A DNA stretch of 64,000 bases. Origin: an uncultured Oscillospiraceae bacterium (lineage in GTDB: Bacteria > Bacillota > Clostridia > Oscillospirales > Ruminococcaceae). The notes below the pieces were generated by a model. It was not told the origin of the DNA. It ran no database searches and was given only the letters and a program-made list of their open reading frames with translations. The position numbers and the translations under genes were made by a program. The stretch covers positions 62,001 to 126,000 of the forward strand of contig CAKSLF010000003.1 of NCBI GenBank assembly GCA_934466455.1, in the 5' to 3' direction. This document shows positions 34,546 to 43,834 of the stretch, piece by piece (positions within the stretch are counted from its first letter, which is position 1; each line of letters starts with the position of its first letter).

Positions 34546-34571
34546 ATACGGAGGCGGTATCCGAATATCCG
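34546..34571 (-). promoter_or_regulatory. Island promoter-like element A (4-TM/FtsK unit)
   Basis: On the minus strand CGGATA (34571-34566), 14 nt, CCGTAT (34551-34546), then ATATAAATGACA. A second CGGATA overlaps the spacer. It lies directly after the NACHT terminator. Confidence 0.6.
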
Positions 34572-34574
34572 TGA

Positions 34575-34661
34575 CAAAAAAAGACCTCGGGAAAGCCCGA
34601 GGTCTGAGAAAGAAAAATCCTCTTTGTATTAAGAAGGACTCATAATACAAAGAGGATTTAG
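34575..34661 (-). terminator. Double hairpin ending the NACHT operon
   Basis: A 17-bp perfect inverted repeat (34615-34631 with 34643-34659) is followed by a second hairpin (AGACCTCGGG 34582-34591 with CCCGAGGTCT 34596-34605) and seven T on the minus strand. Confidence 0.85.
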
Positions 34662-34665
34662 ATAA

Positions 34666-37600
34666 TCAGCCGATTTTTTCAAGGATTGCCTTATTGAGCA
34701 GAGAAAAATCGTTTGTGCAGTTACAAAGGCTTTGCAGCTTTTCGGAAAGGGCGGCAAGCCTCGAACCGTCAAAGCCGCTTATATCCAAAACGCCGAGAGC
34801 AAAAAGCCACGCAAGCACGGCAAGGCCCTCGTATTCGTCGGACTTAACGGCAAGACCAAACCACCATTCGGCAACATTTTTCCAAGGCATTGAACGGAAG
34901 CCGGGGTATAATTTAAGCGGAAGAAGATAGTATCTTCCCATAAGGTAATCGCCGCTTTGGTTTGCATATATGCCGGAAAGGCAGAGAGCGTAGTTTATAA
35001 CGGAAAACGCCTCGTGCTCATTAATTCCGTGCTCCAAAATTTCTTCGGCGGTTATGGGAACGGAATTCAGCTTTATCGCTTCAATTTCTTTACGGCGCAG
35101 CATATATGCAAGGTTGTTGTTGGTTTGTACGGAAACGGAAAGGCTGTCCGTAAAAAACCATTCTGCATTTTCGGAAAGTCCGTTGGGGGAAAATACGATG
35201 CGCATTTCTCTTTTATTGTTTAAGGAATAGACGACGGAGAAATCGCTGCGTTCTTTAAGCTTCCAAAATTCCTGCCCGGAGCCGGCTTCTTCATAAGGAA
35301 AATACGGGTTTTGATTTTGGAAAAGGCGGCGGGGCGGAACGCCGAAGCACTTTGTCCATGTGTCAAAATCTCTTTCGGTCTGCGCTTTTTTAAGCCGGTT
35401 ATAGTGTGCCTTTCCGGCATACGAAAAGCCCTTGAGGTTCTTATAAATTTCGTCTATGCGGTTCCATTTTTGTCTTTGCTCCTCCGCAGAAAAACAGCCT
35501 ATTGCCGAGCATACGCTGAAAGAAAAGATGATTTCGTCATAATCCATGCGGGCCGTTGCGTCATCAAGCCGCTTTAGGCAGTTCTTCCTTAAAGCGGCGT
35601 CTGCGGCGGGGCATTTGAAAGACGGGTCGAAAACCGGCGCAACGGAAAGAATAATCCGAGAGCGTTCCGCCTTTTTTGGATTGCTCATTTGACGGCAGGC
35701 TTCCGCCGCAGCCTCGGCATCGAAAAGGTCGCCGAAATCCGCAAAATCCGCAAGGATAGCTTCATGAGCAGTCCAAAGAGCCTCCGCCTCATACTGTTCA
35801 TTATTCATCAGGCTTTTAAGCGTATTCGCAAAGGCTTTTGACATTTTGAAATTTACAAGGCTGAGAGAAAGCGCATTAACGGAATTTGTATATTTGCACC
35901 AGGCAAGTACAAGCATGATGTATATGCCCAAAAAAGTTTTTTTATCGCTGCCGGATTTAATAAGTGCTTCGGCGTGCTCAAAGGGCGGTATACCCTTTTG
36001 AACGGCAAGTGAGGCTTCGATTACCGCCTCCGCAAAGCCATAGCGGATCTCTCCGCCGTTTATGCTTTCGCTAAATCCTGTGCCGATATACTCGATAAAA
36101 TCGGAGGCGGTTTTTCCGGGGTTCTCCGTAAGAAAATATATGTCGGAAATTTGAGAGGCGGTAATGTTCTCGGAAAAAACGGCGTCGTAAATTCTGTGCT
36201 TGTCCTCAAAGCGAATATTTGCGCCGCTTATCACAAATTCAAAAAGAAGATTTGTATAGGCGTAGCAATTATCCGGGTCTTCCGTCGTTTTGAAAATAAG
36301 GCTGTCGATTATATTTTTACGCAGCCTGCCGTTACCTATCAAAACGGTAAAGATAATAACCTCTTTCCAACCGCTTAGGGTGTATTTATCCTCAAAAATC
36401 TCAAGAGGGGACATATTGTTATATTCGTCATCGGAATATTGGGCAACAATGGCGTATGCCGTAAGGTATTCCTGCATCTGCCTGTGGGCGGTTACGCCGT
36501 TTTCGGAAAAGGAATAGGCGTTTTCGCCGTAAGTTTTGGAAAAAATTCCGGTATGGGAAAGCTCCCTTATAATGTCCTCCGGCTTAAAGGAAGAAACATC
36601 TTGAGAAAAAGCCCAGTCCAAATCGCAGCCTGCCTGACCGATAAGCTTAAAAAGCTCGCTTTCGTTGCAGTAAAGGCGGCTGCGCTTAGTAAGGGCGGAA
36701 GCAATGTATGAAAGAAAAATCCAAATGGATTTTGCCTCAAGCATACCGGGGCTTTTGTTTATGCTCCAAAATATATAAAGGTCCACTATTTTTTCAAACA
36801 GCTCCGCTTTATTCTCGGGAAGCCGCCCGGTGCTTTTCGATATGGTCAAAAGAAGAGAAAGGTCAAGAGGATTTTTCGCCATTTCTTCTATTTGGGGATT
36901 GCCGGAGCAGAGTATCTGCTCCGCAAGCGAGGCACAATTAGCCGCCAGCCTTTGGTTGGGGCTTAATATGATTTCGCACCATTTTTTGCAAAATTCACGA
37001 ATGTCGTCTTCGGATAAGGGGGAAATCATATATTCGGAGCCGGGCTTATCAAGCTTTGGAACGGCGTAGCCGGAACGGAGGGTTATAACAACATCGGTTT
37101 CGGGATATTCCGAGAGGTAACGGTTGAAATTTTTGAGAAATTCCGTTTCTTTTTCGGAATCGAGTATTTCGTCCCAACCGTCCAAAACAATGCAAAGGTT
37201 TTTCGGCTTGCTGGAGCCGATAAGTTCGATAAAATCATCTTCGGATATACCGGAAAAACGGGAACCGAAGCTTTTTGTGCAAAGCCTGTACATAAGCTTT
37301 TCAAAATCCTCGGATAAAAGCTCCTTTTCGGTAAGCCCGGAAATGCTTTTACAGCTTATGAGCACGGGCAGAGCGTTTGGATTAAAAAAGAGGGCGTTTT
37401 CGTCGGAGTATTTTTTGAAAAAAGCCGAATCGTTTTGCAAAAGCGCAAGAACAAGCCGTCTGCAAAAGGTTGTTTTTCCTGCGCCGGGGTTTGCTTGGAT
37501 AAAAAGCCGAAGACCCGCAGCGGGCAAATCGCTTTTTTGCGCAATACTGCCGCCGTGGCGGTTCTCGTCTGCCTCAAGGGCTGCGATCCTTTCGTCAATA

Positions 37601-37800
37601 AGCCTTATAAGCTCTGCGGCACTGTCGTTCAAATTTTCGCTGTAACACGATACCTGTAAAGAAAGGGGAAGATAAATGTCCTCCAAAGTAATGACCCGAT
37701 AAAGCAGGTCGCTTGCTTCAATCTGCGGAAAATGATTGAGCTTAACTTCGCTGCAGGCATTTTTAACGGCGCAGATATATTTATCCTTACACGCAGTCAT
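34666..37800 (-). CDS. NACHT NTPase, large C-terminal helical region
   Basis: A 1044-residue STAND-type protein. The NACHT core has Walker A IQANPGAGKTTFCRRL (101-116), Walker B LCIVLDGWDEILD (202-214) and VVITLRSGYA. Residues ~330-1044 lack a recognised repeat but are strongly helical and could act as sensor. The N-terminal ~90 residues are a short helical module, with no recognisable nuclease or TIR effector. Bacterial NACHT proteins include anti-phage NLR-like defenders and transcription regulators. Its start is 15 bp after the previous NACHT gene, so they form an operon. AAGGAG precedes the ATG. Confidence 0.82.
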   Translation of the reverse strand: MTACKDKYICAVKNACSEVKLNHFPQIEASDLLYRVITLEDIYLPLSLQVSCYSENLNDSAAELIRLIDERIAALEADENRHGGSIAQKSDLPAAGLRLFIQANPGAGKTTFCRRLVLALLQNDSAFFKKYSDENALFFNPNALPVLISCKSISGLTEKELLSEDFEKLMYRLCTKSFGSRFSGISEDDFIELIGSSKPKNLCIVLDGWDEILDSEKETEFLKNFNRYLSEYPETDVVITLRSGYAVPKLDKPGSEYMISPLSEDDIREFCKKWCEIILSPNQRLAANCASLAEQILCSGNPQIEEMAKNPLDLSLLLTISKSTGRLPENKAELFEKIVDLYIFWSINKSPGMLEAKSIWIFLSYIASALTKRSRLYCNESELFKLIGQAGCDLDWAFSQDVSSFKPEDIIRELSHTGIFSKTYGENAYSFSENGVTAHRQMQEYLTAYAIVAQYSDDEYNNMSPLEIFEDKYTLSGWKEVIIFTVLIGNGRLRKNIIDSLIFKTTEDPDNCYAYTNLLFEFVISGANIRFEDKHRIYDAVFSENITASQISDIYFLTENPGKTASDFIEYIGTGFSESINGGEIRYGFAEAVIEASLAVQKGIPPFEHAEALIKSGSDKKTFLGIYIMLVLAWCKYTNSVNALSLSLVNFKMSKAFANTLKSLMNNEQYEAEALWTAHEAILADFADFGDLFDAEAAAEACRQMSNPKKAERSRIILSVAPVFDPSFKCPAADAALRKNCLKRLDDATARMDYDEIIFSFSVCSAIGCFSAEEQRQKWNRIDEIYKNLKGFSYAGKAHYNRLKKAQTERDFDTWTKCFGVPPRRLFQNQNPYFPYEEAGSGQEFWKLKERSDFSVVYSLNNKREMRIVFSPNGLSENAEWFFTDSLSVSVQTNNNLAYMLRRKEIEAIKLNSVPITAEEILEHGINEHEAFSVINYALCLSGIYANQSGDYLMGRYYLLPLKLYPGFRSMPWKNVAEWWFGLAVKSDEYEGLAVLAWLFALGVLDISGFDGSRLAALSEKLQSLCNCTNDFSLLNKAILEKIG

Positions 37801-37815
37801 CGCTTATCTCCTTTC

Positions 37816-39744
37816 TTATTGAAACACCGGAGCAATGACGCCGTATTTTTGCAGCTTTTGAAGAAAGAGCATTTTGTTTATAAGCTTTAGAGCTTCGCCG
37901 TCTTTATTTGTTATATTGTTTTCGCCAAAGCTTTTATCAACAATAAGCCGATAGCCGCTTGCTATATTTGCCTGCTCCTGCTCGTCAAGGCTTATTGCGT
38001 CCCGGTAAATAAGAAAATACAAAATGCTTTTTTGCACATCCTGCCCTTGATTATTAAGAATAACCAAAGCCAAAACAAAAGCGTATACGGCATAAAGAGA
38101 AAGGCGGGGTTCCTTTGGCGATACGGAGAGGACAAAGGTATCAAACCACCCTCTGTTTGCCTTCGGCTCATTGGGTGAACCTCTTCCGTCAATAAAGCTG
38201 TTTGCACAGCCGATAAGATGCGTAATATAATATGCGGCAAGGTAGCACATAACCATATCGCTTTGGAAAAGATATTGCTCTATGCCGTCCCTTTCGACAA
38301 CATTCAATATGCCGGATTGGCAGGAAAGCGTCTTCAAAAAGAACTCGATGTTCCGAATAGGAATGTTAAAATCAACGCCCGCAAGAGTAAGCTCTTCTTT
38401 GATATTGACAAAACAGCGACGGATTTCGGAAATATCGGCGTATTTCTTGTTTTCAAACACAAATTTACACGCAAGAAAGCCAAGCAGGAGCTTCATATCC
38501 TCTGCGGGAATGTTGTAGTTGTGGCGGCTCCACCTAAGGTCGATTATTTCATCAACAACAGCCCTTAACAGGGTATAAAGAGGAAATTTTCCCGTTGGGT
38601 ATTTTACCGTCAGATTAAGAGCAACCATCAGCACAAAGGGGTTTTTAATCAGCGAATAGAGATATGGATTTGCCTGAACTCTGTCGATAAAGCCGTCGGC
38701 TTCATCGGCAAGAATAGAAAACGCTATTTTTTTAATTCCGCTTAGGTCAAGCTCCTTTATATAGAGCGGGTCGGCGTTAAAGGACAAAATCCGGCTTACG
38801 GCAAAGCGGCTTGCAAAAACAACGCTTGCATTTCGATAAGCGGAAAGCATTTCGCCAAGTCCGTCAAGATAGCGGCTCATCTTATCGGATTCCACCTCGT
38901 CGATGGAGTCGATAAGGAACAGCAGCTTTCCGGAGCTGTGCGCATTATCAACAAGCTCCTTAAAATTTTCTGTTTCGCTTGCTTCCGCAAGGTCGAGCGG
39001 GGAGGAATAGGAGCCGTTGTTTGCTTTGTGCGAGGGGATAAATACCGGGAAAAGGTCAGCCTTGCAGCTTCCGAACAGGGATTTTTGCAGCTCTTTGTAT
39101 TCTTCGGATTTTTTTCTGCCGTTTTCGCCGATAACGGCGGAGCCGGAAGCAAACAGCTCGTTTGCAATGCAGCAAAGCAGGGCGATGTCGAGCAGCGTTG
39201 ATTTTCCGAAGCCGGAACCCGCAGTCAGAAATCTTGTGAACTTTGGACCGCCAAAAGGGGCAAAAACCGTTTTGTCACTGTCGATGCCTTCGGTGATTGT
39301 CGGCAAAACAAAAAAATCTATCAGCTCTTTTTCCTTTGCTTTTTCGGAACGGTAGTCCGAGCTGCCCTTGCAGTGGTGCTGCCAAAGCTTTTCATAATAC
39401 GCCTTTTTTTCAATACCGGAAGAGGAAAGCTCCTGTATGTCATAGTCGGGGCTTATATAGCAGCTGTTATTTTTCCGCCTTACAAACTTTTCGCCGATAA
39501 CGGCATTTATTTTTGTTTGCAGCTTATGTATGGAATCCTCGTCGGTTTGCTCGTATTTGTCCCATAAAAGCTCAAAAAGGCTTCCGTAGGAGAGGGCACG
39601 ACCGTGCTTTTTTGCCTCTAAAAGCGCAATAAGAAAGCTCCAGCATTTAGGAGTAAGGTGTATCGGTTCTCCGTCTTTGATTATATCGTGCTCGACGGAA
39701 TTTTCATCTATCGTGTACCTTCCGGATATGACCCAACAACTCAT
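37816..39744 (-). CDS. Winged-helix (OmpR-type) NACHT protein
   Basis: A 642-residue protein. Residues 1-100 form a DNA-binding winged helix of the OmpR C-terminal type (GEPIHLTPKCWSFLIALLE, DSIHKLQTKINAVIG, NNSCYISPDYDI). A NACHT domain follows, with TAGSGFGKSTLLDIALL (174-190) and LLFLIDSIDEVESD (274-287). The rest is helical. It is the first gene of the NACHT operon, divergent from the sigma-like gene across 135 bp that hold three AAAAAGGGA repeats. I infer a nucleotide-switched transcription factor that may control the island. GGGGGC precedes the ATG. Confidence 0.8.
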   Translation of the reverse strand: MSCWVISGRYTIDENSVEHDIIKDGEPIHLTPKCWSFLIALLEAKKHGRALSYGSLFELLWDKYEQTDEDSIHKLQTKINAVIGEKFVRRKNNSCYISPDYDIQELSSSGIEKKAYYEKLWQHHCKGSSDYRSEKAKEKELIDFFVLPTITEGIDSDKTVFAPFGGPKFTRFLTAGSGFGKSTLLDIALLCCIANELFASGSAVIGENGRKKSEEYKELQKSLFGSCKADLFPVFIPSHKANNGSYSSPLDLAEASETENFKELVDNAHSSGKLLFLIDSIDEVESDKMSRYLDGLGEMLSAYRNASVVFASRFAVSRILSFNADPLYIKELDLSGIKKIAFSILADEADGFIDRVQANPYLYSLIKNPFVLMVALNLTVKYPTGKFPLYTLLRAVVDEIIDLRWSRHNYNIPAEDMKLLLGFLACKFVFENKKYADISEIRRCFVNIKEELTLAGVDFNIPIRNIEFFLKTLSCQSGILNVVERDGIEQYLFQSDMVMCYLAAYYITHLIGCANSFIDGRGSPNEPKANRGWFDTFVLSVSPKEPRLSLYAVYAFVLALVILNNQGQDVQKSILYFLIYRDAISLDEQEQANIASGYRLIVDKSFGENNITNKDGEALKLINKMLFLQKLQKYGVIAPVFQ

Positions 39745-39780
39745 AAAATTGCCCCCTTTACTTTATATAAAAAGAATTAT

Positions 39781-39852
39781 CCCTTTTTACGGGTGTTTTT
39801 TCCCTTTTTTCGCCCCGGAAACCTTCCCTTTTTAATTGATAAGATTTTATCA
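39781..39852. promoter_or_regulatory. Repeat-rich control region between NACHT operon and sigma-like gene
   Basis: CCCTTTTT occurs at 39781, 39802 and 39826 (AAAAAGGG on the minus strand), 21 and 24 bp apart, near two helical turns. A TGATAA-N4-TTATCA palindrome (39837-39852) follows. Direct repeats on one face of DNA suit an OmpR-type winged helix such as the one in the adjacent NACHT protein. Confidence 0.5.
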
Positions 39853-39879
39853 GAAACAATCGAGAGGAGAAAAAAGGGT

Positions 39880-40761
39880 ATGAAAAGAAATTGCGAAAGA
39901 TTTATAGATGCTTTGAACGCAGTTAATGCAAAAAATATCCGTACCAGAAAAGAACTTATGGAAAACCGGGAGCTTTATGCGGATTTTTGGTATGCGGCGG
40001 GAGATTTTGTTTCTTTTGTTCTTCTTTCAAAAACGGGAAAAAAGAACAGGGACGGAGAAACCACCGCAGGAAACGCCGCAAAAATCCAAAAGCTTGCCGA
40101 ATACGGAATTACGACAAAAGAGGATATTCACACGGATTGCGTTATCAAAATCATGGACAAGCTTGACCGTGTTTTTGCTCAGCCGCCGGAAAAGCAAAAA
40201 AATTATTGTTATTTAATGTGCAACAATCTGGTAAACGATTGGTTCGACAAGCTTCCGCCAAGGGAAATTAAGGTGTTTTCCCTCCAAGACGAAATAAATT
40301 GCGGCGACGACGAAAATTCCTGTACATACGAGGATACCATAGGCGACTATACCTACGACGGAGAAGCGTGCTTTGTAGAGAGGGAAACGCTTTGCGAGCT
40401 TTCTGAAAAGCTTCGGCAAAAGCGCATTGCAGAATATGAAAAGGAAAGAAAAGAAATTATAAGAGAGATTTCTCTTTTATGCGAAAAGCCTGCCGAGGTT
40501 ATGGCTCATCTGGCATTGGTACACCTTGGGGCAAAGCCAAGGGAGCTTGCGGCGGGCATTCTTTCCGCAGGAGCGGAAAAAGTCTATGCGAAAATCCTTT
40601 ATGACGCCGCAAAAAAAGCGGGACTTAAAGACGGCGAGCTGCGCTCTTTGCTAAAGGGCAAACGCATCTCCGAAAGCTCCGTTAAGGAGGATACCGGCAA
40701 CGCAAAAATTATCGCTTCGCAAATTTCCCACCTTGCAAACCGTGCAAAGCAACGCCTTTAA
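39880..40761 (+). CDS. Divergent sigma-70-like factor
   Basis: A 293-residue protein. HTDCVIKIMDKLDRVF then NYCYLMCNNLVNDWFDKL resembles sigma region 2 (…ARNLxxDxLRK), and VFSLQDEINCGDDENS with TYEDTIGDY resembles the acidic SLDxP linker seen before region 4. A C-terminal PAEVMAHLALVHLGAKPRELAAGI segment could be region 4. GAGAGGAG precedes the ATG. It is the only candidate regulator of this type in the window and lies beside units sharing a non-sigma-A element. The call is from pattern only; it could instead be another helical regulator. Confidence 0.5.
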   Translation: MKRNCERFIDALNAVNAKNIRTRKELMENRELYADFWYAAGDFVSFVLLSKTGKKNRDGETTAGNAAKIQKLAEYGITTKEDIHTDCVIKIMDKLDRVFAQPPEKQKNYCYLMCNNLVNDWFDKLPPREIKVFSLQDEINCGDDENSCTYEDTIGDYTYDGEACFVERETLCELSEKLRQKRIAEYEKERKEIIREISLLCEKPAEVMAHLALVHLGAKPRELAAGILSAGAEKVYAKILYDAAKKAGLKDGELRSLLKGKRISESSVKEDTGNAKIIASQISHLANRAKQRL

Positions 40762-40884
40762 TGACGGAAGCCGCCGAAAAAAGACGGATTTTTGCCCCTC
40801 TTATATTATAATGCAAACCTGCCCGTTTGGAAAGCCCCCATAAATTTTTTTACGGCGGCAATCAAGTAATCAGAGAAGAACAAG

Positions 40885-40919
40885 CCCCCTGCATACCGCA
40901 CCAAGCGGTATGCAGGGGG
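40885..40919. terminator. GC-rich hairpin between the sigma-like gene and ppdK
   Basis: CCCCCTGCATACCGC (40885-40899) pairs with GCGGTATGCAGGGGG (40905-40919). It lacks a good T tail on either strand but marks the left edge of the housekeeping block. Confidence 0.55.
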
Positions 40920-40970
40920 TTGCCGTTATAAAGATATTACTGCTTAAATTAGGACAAAGCCGAAAGCAAA

Positions 40971-43601
40971 TTATTGCTGTTCCTTGATGGCAGCCTGTGC
41001 TGCGGCGAGCCTTGCGATCGGAACACGGAACGGGCTGCAGGAAACATAGTCAAGACCGGTGCGGTGGCAGAACTCAACGGAGGACGGGTCGCCGCCGTGC
41101 TCGCCGCAAATTCCGAGGTGAATATCCGGGCGGGTGGAGCGACCGAGGCGGCAAGCCATATCAACAAGCTTGCCTACGCCAACCTGGTCAAGCTTTGCAA
41201 AAGGATCGTTTTCATAAATCTTTTTGTCATAGTATGCGCCGAGGAATTTGCCTGCGTCGTCACGGCTGAAGCCGAAAGTCATCTGGGTAAGGTCGTTGGT
41301 GCCGAAGCTGAAGAACTCCGCTTCGGTAGCAATCTGGTCGGCGGTAAGGGCGGCTCTCGGGATTTCGATCATGGTGCCGACTTTATAATTAAGCTCAATG
41401 CCGGCTTCGGCAATTACCTGGTCTGCGGTTGCAACAACAACATTCTTTACATATTTAAGCTCTTTTACCTCGCCGACAAGGGGAATCATAATTTCGGGAA
41501 CAATTTTCCAGTCGGGATGACGGCGGCTTACATTGATTGCCGCATTGATAACGGCACGGGTCTGCATTGCGGCGATTTCGGGATAAGTAACGGCAAGACG
41601 GCAGCCGCGGTGACCCATCATCGGGTTAAACTCATGGAGGGATTTAATTATGTTCTTAATTTTCTCGACGCTCTTATTCTGCGCTTTTGCAAGCTCCTCG
41701 ATGTCGTGCTCATCGGTGGGCAGGAACTCGTGGAGCGGCGGGTCAAGGAAGCGGATTGTAACGGGGCAGCCCTCCATAGCTTCGTAAATGCCCTCAAAGT
41801 CGGATTGCTGCATAGGCAGAATCTTTGCAAGTGCGGTTTCACGCTCTTCGAGAGTATCGGAGCAAATCATCTCACGGAATGCGGCAATACGGTCGGCTTC
41901 AAAGAACATGTGCTCGGTACGGCAAAGACCGATGCCCTCTGCGCCAAGCTCCTTTGCCTTGCGGGCGTCATGAGGAGTATCCGCATTGGTGCGAACGCCA
42001 AGGCGGCGGTATTTGTCCGCCCAGCCCATGATGCGTCCGAATTCGCCGGCAATAACGGCATCAACGGTTGGGATAACTCCGTCGTAAATTTTTCCGGTGG
42101 AGCCGTCAAGGGATATGTAATCGCCTTCATGAATGGTTTTTCCGCCAAGCTCTAAGAATTTTTCTTCCTCGTGCATAATTATGTCGCCGCAGCCGGAAAC
42201 GCAGCATTTGCCCATTCCCCTTGCAACAACGGCGGCGTGGGAGGTCATTCCGCCGCGGACGGTAAGAATACCCTGTGCGGCTTTCATGCCCTCGATGTCC
42301 TCGGGAGAGGTTTCAAGACGGACGAGAACGACCTTTTCGCCCCTGTCGTTCCATTCCTTTGCGTCCTCGGCGGAGAATACGGCTTTTCCGCAGGCTGCGC
42401 CGGGAGATGCGCCAAGACCCTTGCCCATAGCTTCCGCTTTTTTAAGTGCGGCTGCGTCAAACTGCGGGTGGAGCAGAGTATCAAGGTTGCGGGGGTCTAT
42501 CATTGCAACAGCTTCTTTTTCGGAAATCATACCCTCGTCAACAAGGTCGCAGGCAATCTTGAGGGCGGCATGGGCAGTGCGCTTGCCGTTACGGGTTTGG
42601 AGCATATAGAGCTTGCCGTTTTCAACGGTGAACTCCATATCCTGCATATCACGGTAGTGATCTTCAAGAGTGCGGCATACATTTTTGAACTGCTCGAATG
42701 CCTCGGGGAACTTTTCGGCCATTTGGCTTATGGGCATAGGAGTACGAACGCCGGCAACAACATCTTCGCCCTGTGCGTTGGTGAGAAATTCGCCCATAAG
42801 GTGCTTTTCGCCGGTTGCGGGGTCACGGGTAAAAGCAACGCCGGTTCCGCAATCGTCGCCCATATTGCCGAACACCATGGTCTGTACATTAACTGCGGTG
42901 CCCCAGGAATAGGGAATATCGTTATCACGGCGGTAAACATTTGCTCTGGGGTTATCCCAGCTTCTGAATACAGCCTGAATTGCGCCGATAAGCTGTTCTT
43001 TTGGGTCGGTGGGAAAATCAACGCCGATTTTGTCCTTATATTCGGCTTTGAACTGTGCTGCAAGCTCTTTAAGGTCATCTGCGGTAAGCTCGACATCAAG
43101 AGTTACATTGCGCTTTGCTTTCATTTCGTCGATGAGCTGCTCAAAGTACTTTTTGCCTACTTCCATAACAACATCGGAATACATCTGGATAAAGCGGCGA
43201 TAGCAGTCCCAAGCCCAACGGGGGTTGCCGGATTTTTTCGCCATAATCTCGACTACCTGCTCGTTAAGACCAAGGTTGAGGATGGTATCCATCATTCCGG
43301 GCATAGAGGCTCTTGCACCGGAGCGGACGGAAACGAGAAGCGGATTTTCAAGGTCGCCGAATTTCTTTCCGGCGATATTCTCCAGCTTTTCGATGTTTTT
43401 CATAATTTCTGCCATGATGTCATCGCTTATCCGGCGGCCGTCCTCATAGTATCTGGTGCAGGCTTCGGTAGTAATAGTGAAGCCCTGGGGGACGGGAAGA
43501 CTGATATTGGTCATTTCGGCAAGGTTGGCACCCTTGCCGCCGAGAAGCTCGCGCATTTTTGCGTTGCCTTCGGAAAAGAGATAAACAAACTTTTTGCTCA
43601 T
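40971..43601 (-). CDS. ppdK: Pyruvate, phosphate dikinase
   Basis: Interconverts pyruvate, ATP and phosphate with phosphoenolpyruvate, AMP and pyrophosphate, common in fermenting Clostridia for glycolysis. The 876-residue protein has the ATP-grasp part (GGKGANLAEMTNISLPVPQGF), the phospho-His segment GGMTSHAAVVARGMGKCCVSGC, and the PEP-binding barrel ending GICGEHGGDPSSVEF with FSFGTNDLTQMTFGFSRDD. Start at 43601 follows GGGAGGTTGTTAT. The gene is alone. Confidence 0.97.
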   Translation of the reverse strand: MSKKFVYLFSEGNAKMRELLGGKGANLAEMTNISLPVPQGFTITTEACTRYYEDGRRISDDIMAEIMKNIEKLENIAGKKFGDLENPLLVSVRSGARASMPGMMDTILNLGLNEQVVEIMAKKSGNPRWAWDCYRRFIQMYSDVVMEVGKKYFEQLIDEMKAKRNVTLDVELTADDLKELAAQFKAEYKDKIGVDFPTDPKEQLIGAIQAVFRSWDNPRANVYRRDNDIPYSWGTAVNVQTMVFGNMGDDCGTGVAFTRDPATGEKHLMGEFLTNAQGEDVVAGVRTPMPISQMAEKFPEAFEQFKNVCRTLEDHYRDMQDMEFTVENGKLYMLQTRNGKRTAHAALKIACDLVDEGMISEKEAVAMIDPRNLDTLLHPQFDAAALKKAEAMGKGLGASPGAACGKAVFSAEDAKEWNDRGEKVVLVRLETSPEDIEGMKAAQGILTVRGGMTSHAAVVARGMGKCCVSGCGDIIMHEEEKFLELGGKTIHEGDYISLDGSTGKIYDGVIPTVDAVIAGEFGRIMGWADKYRRLGVRTNADTPHDARKAKELGAEGIGLCRTEHMFFEADRIAAFREMICSDTLEERETALAKILPMQQSDFEGIYEAMEGCPVTIRFLDPPLHEFLPTDEHDIEELAKAQNKSVEKIKNIIKSLHEFNPMMGHRGCRLAVTYPEIAAMQTRAVINAAINVSRRHPDWKIVPEIMIPLVGEVKELKYVKNVVVATADQVIAEAGIELNYKVGTMIEIPRAALTADQIATEAEFFSFGTNDLTQMTFGFSRDDAGKFLGAYYDKKIYENDPFAKLDQVGVGKLVDMACRLGRSTRPDIHLGICGEHGGDPSSVEFCHRTGLDYVSCSPFRVPIARLAAAQAAIKEQQ

Positions 43602-43766
43602 ATAACAACCTCCCAATAAAATAAGCTTTTTTAATCCCATTGCCGGAAAACTAAATCCGTACAGTTTACATTATATCAAAATGTATTGTTGTTTTCTATA
43701 TTATCACTAAAAATTCTGCGAAATTGACGAATTTACGGGTTTTTAAGCTTTTTTATATGTTTCTAC

Positions 43767-43795
43767 TTGCAAAATATCAATGAAATTGGCATAAT
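43767..43795 (+). promoter_or_regulatory. Sigma-A promoter of the glmU-like/prs unit
   Basis: TTGCAA (43767-43772), 17-nt spacer, CATAAT (43790-43795), about 40 bp before the start codon. Confidence 0.6.
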
Positions 43796-43834
43796 ATATA
43801 TGTAATATTTCATAAAAAGTACGGAGGTGATATT

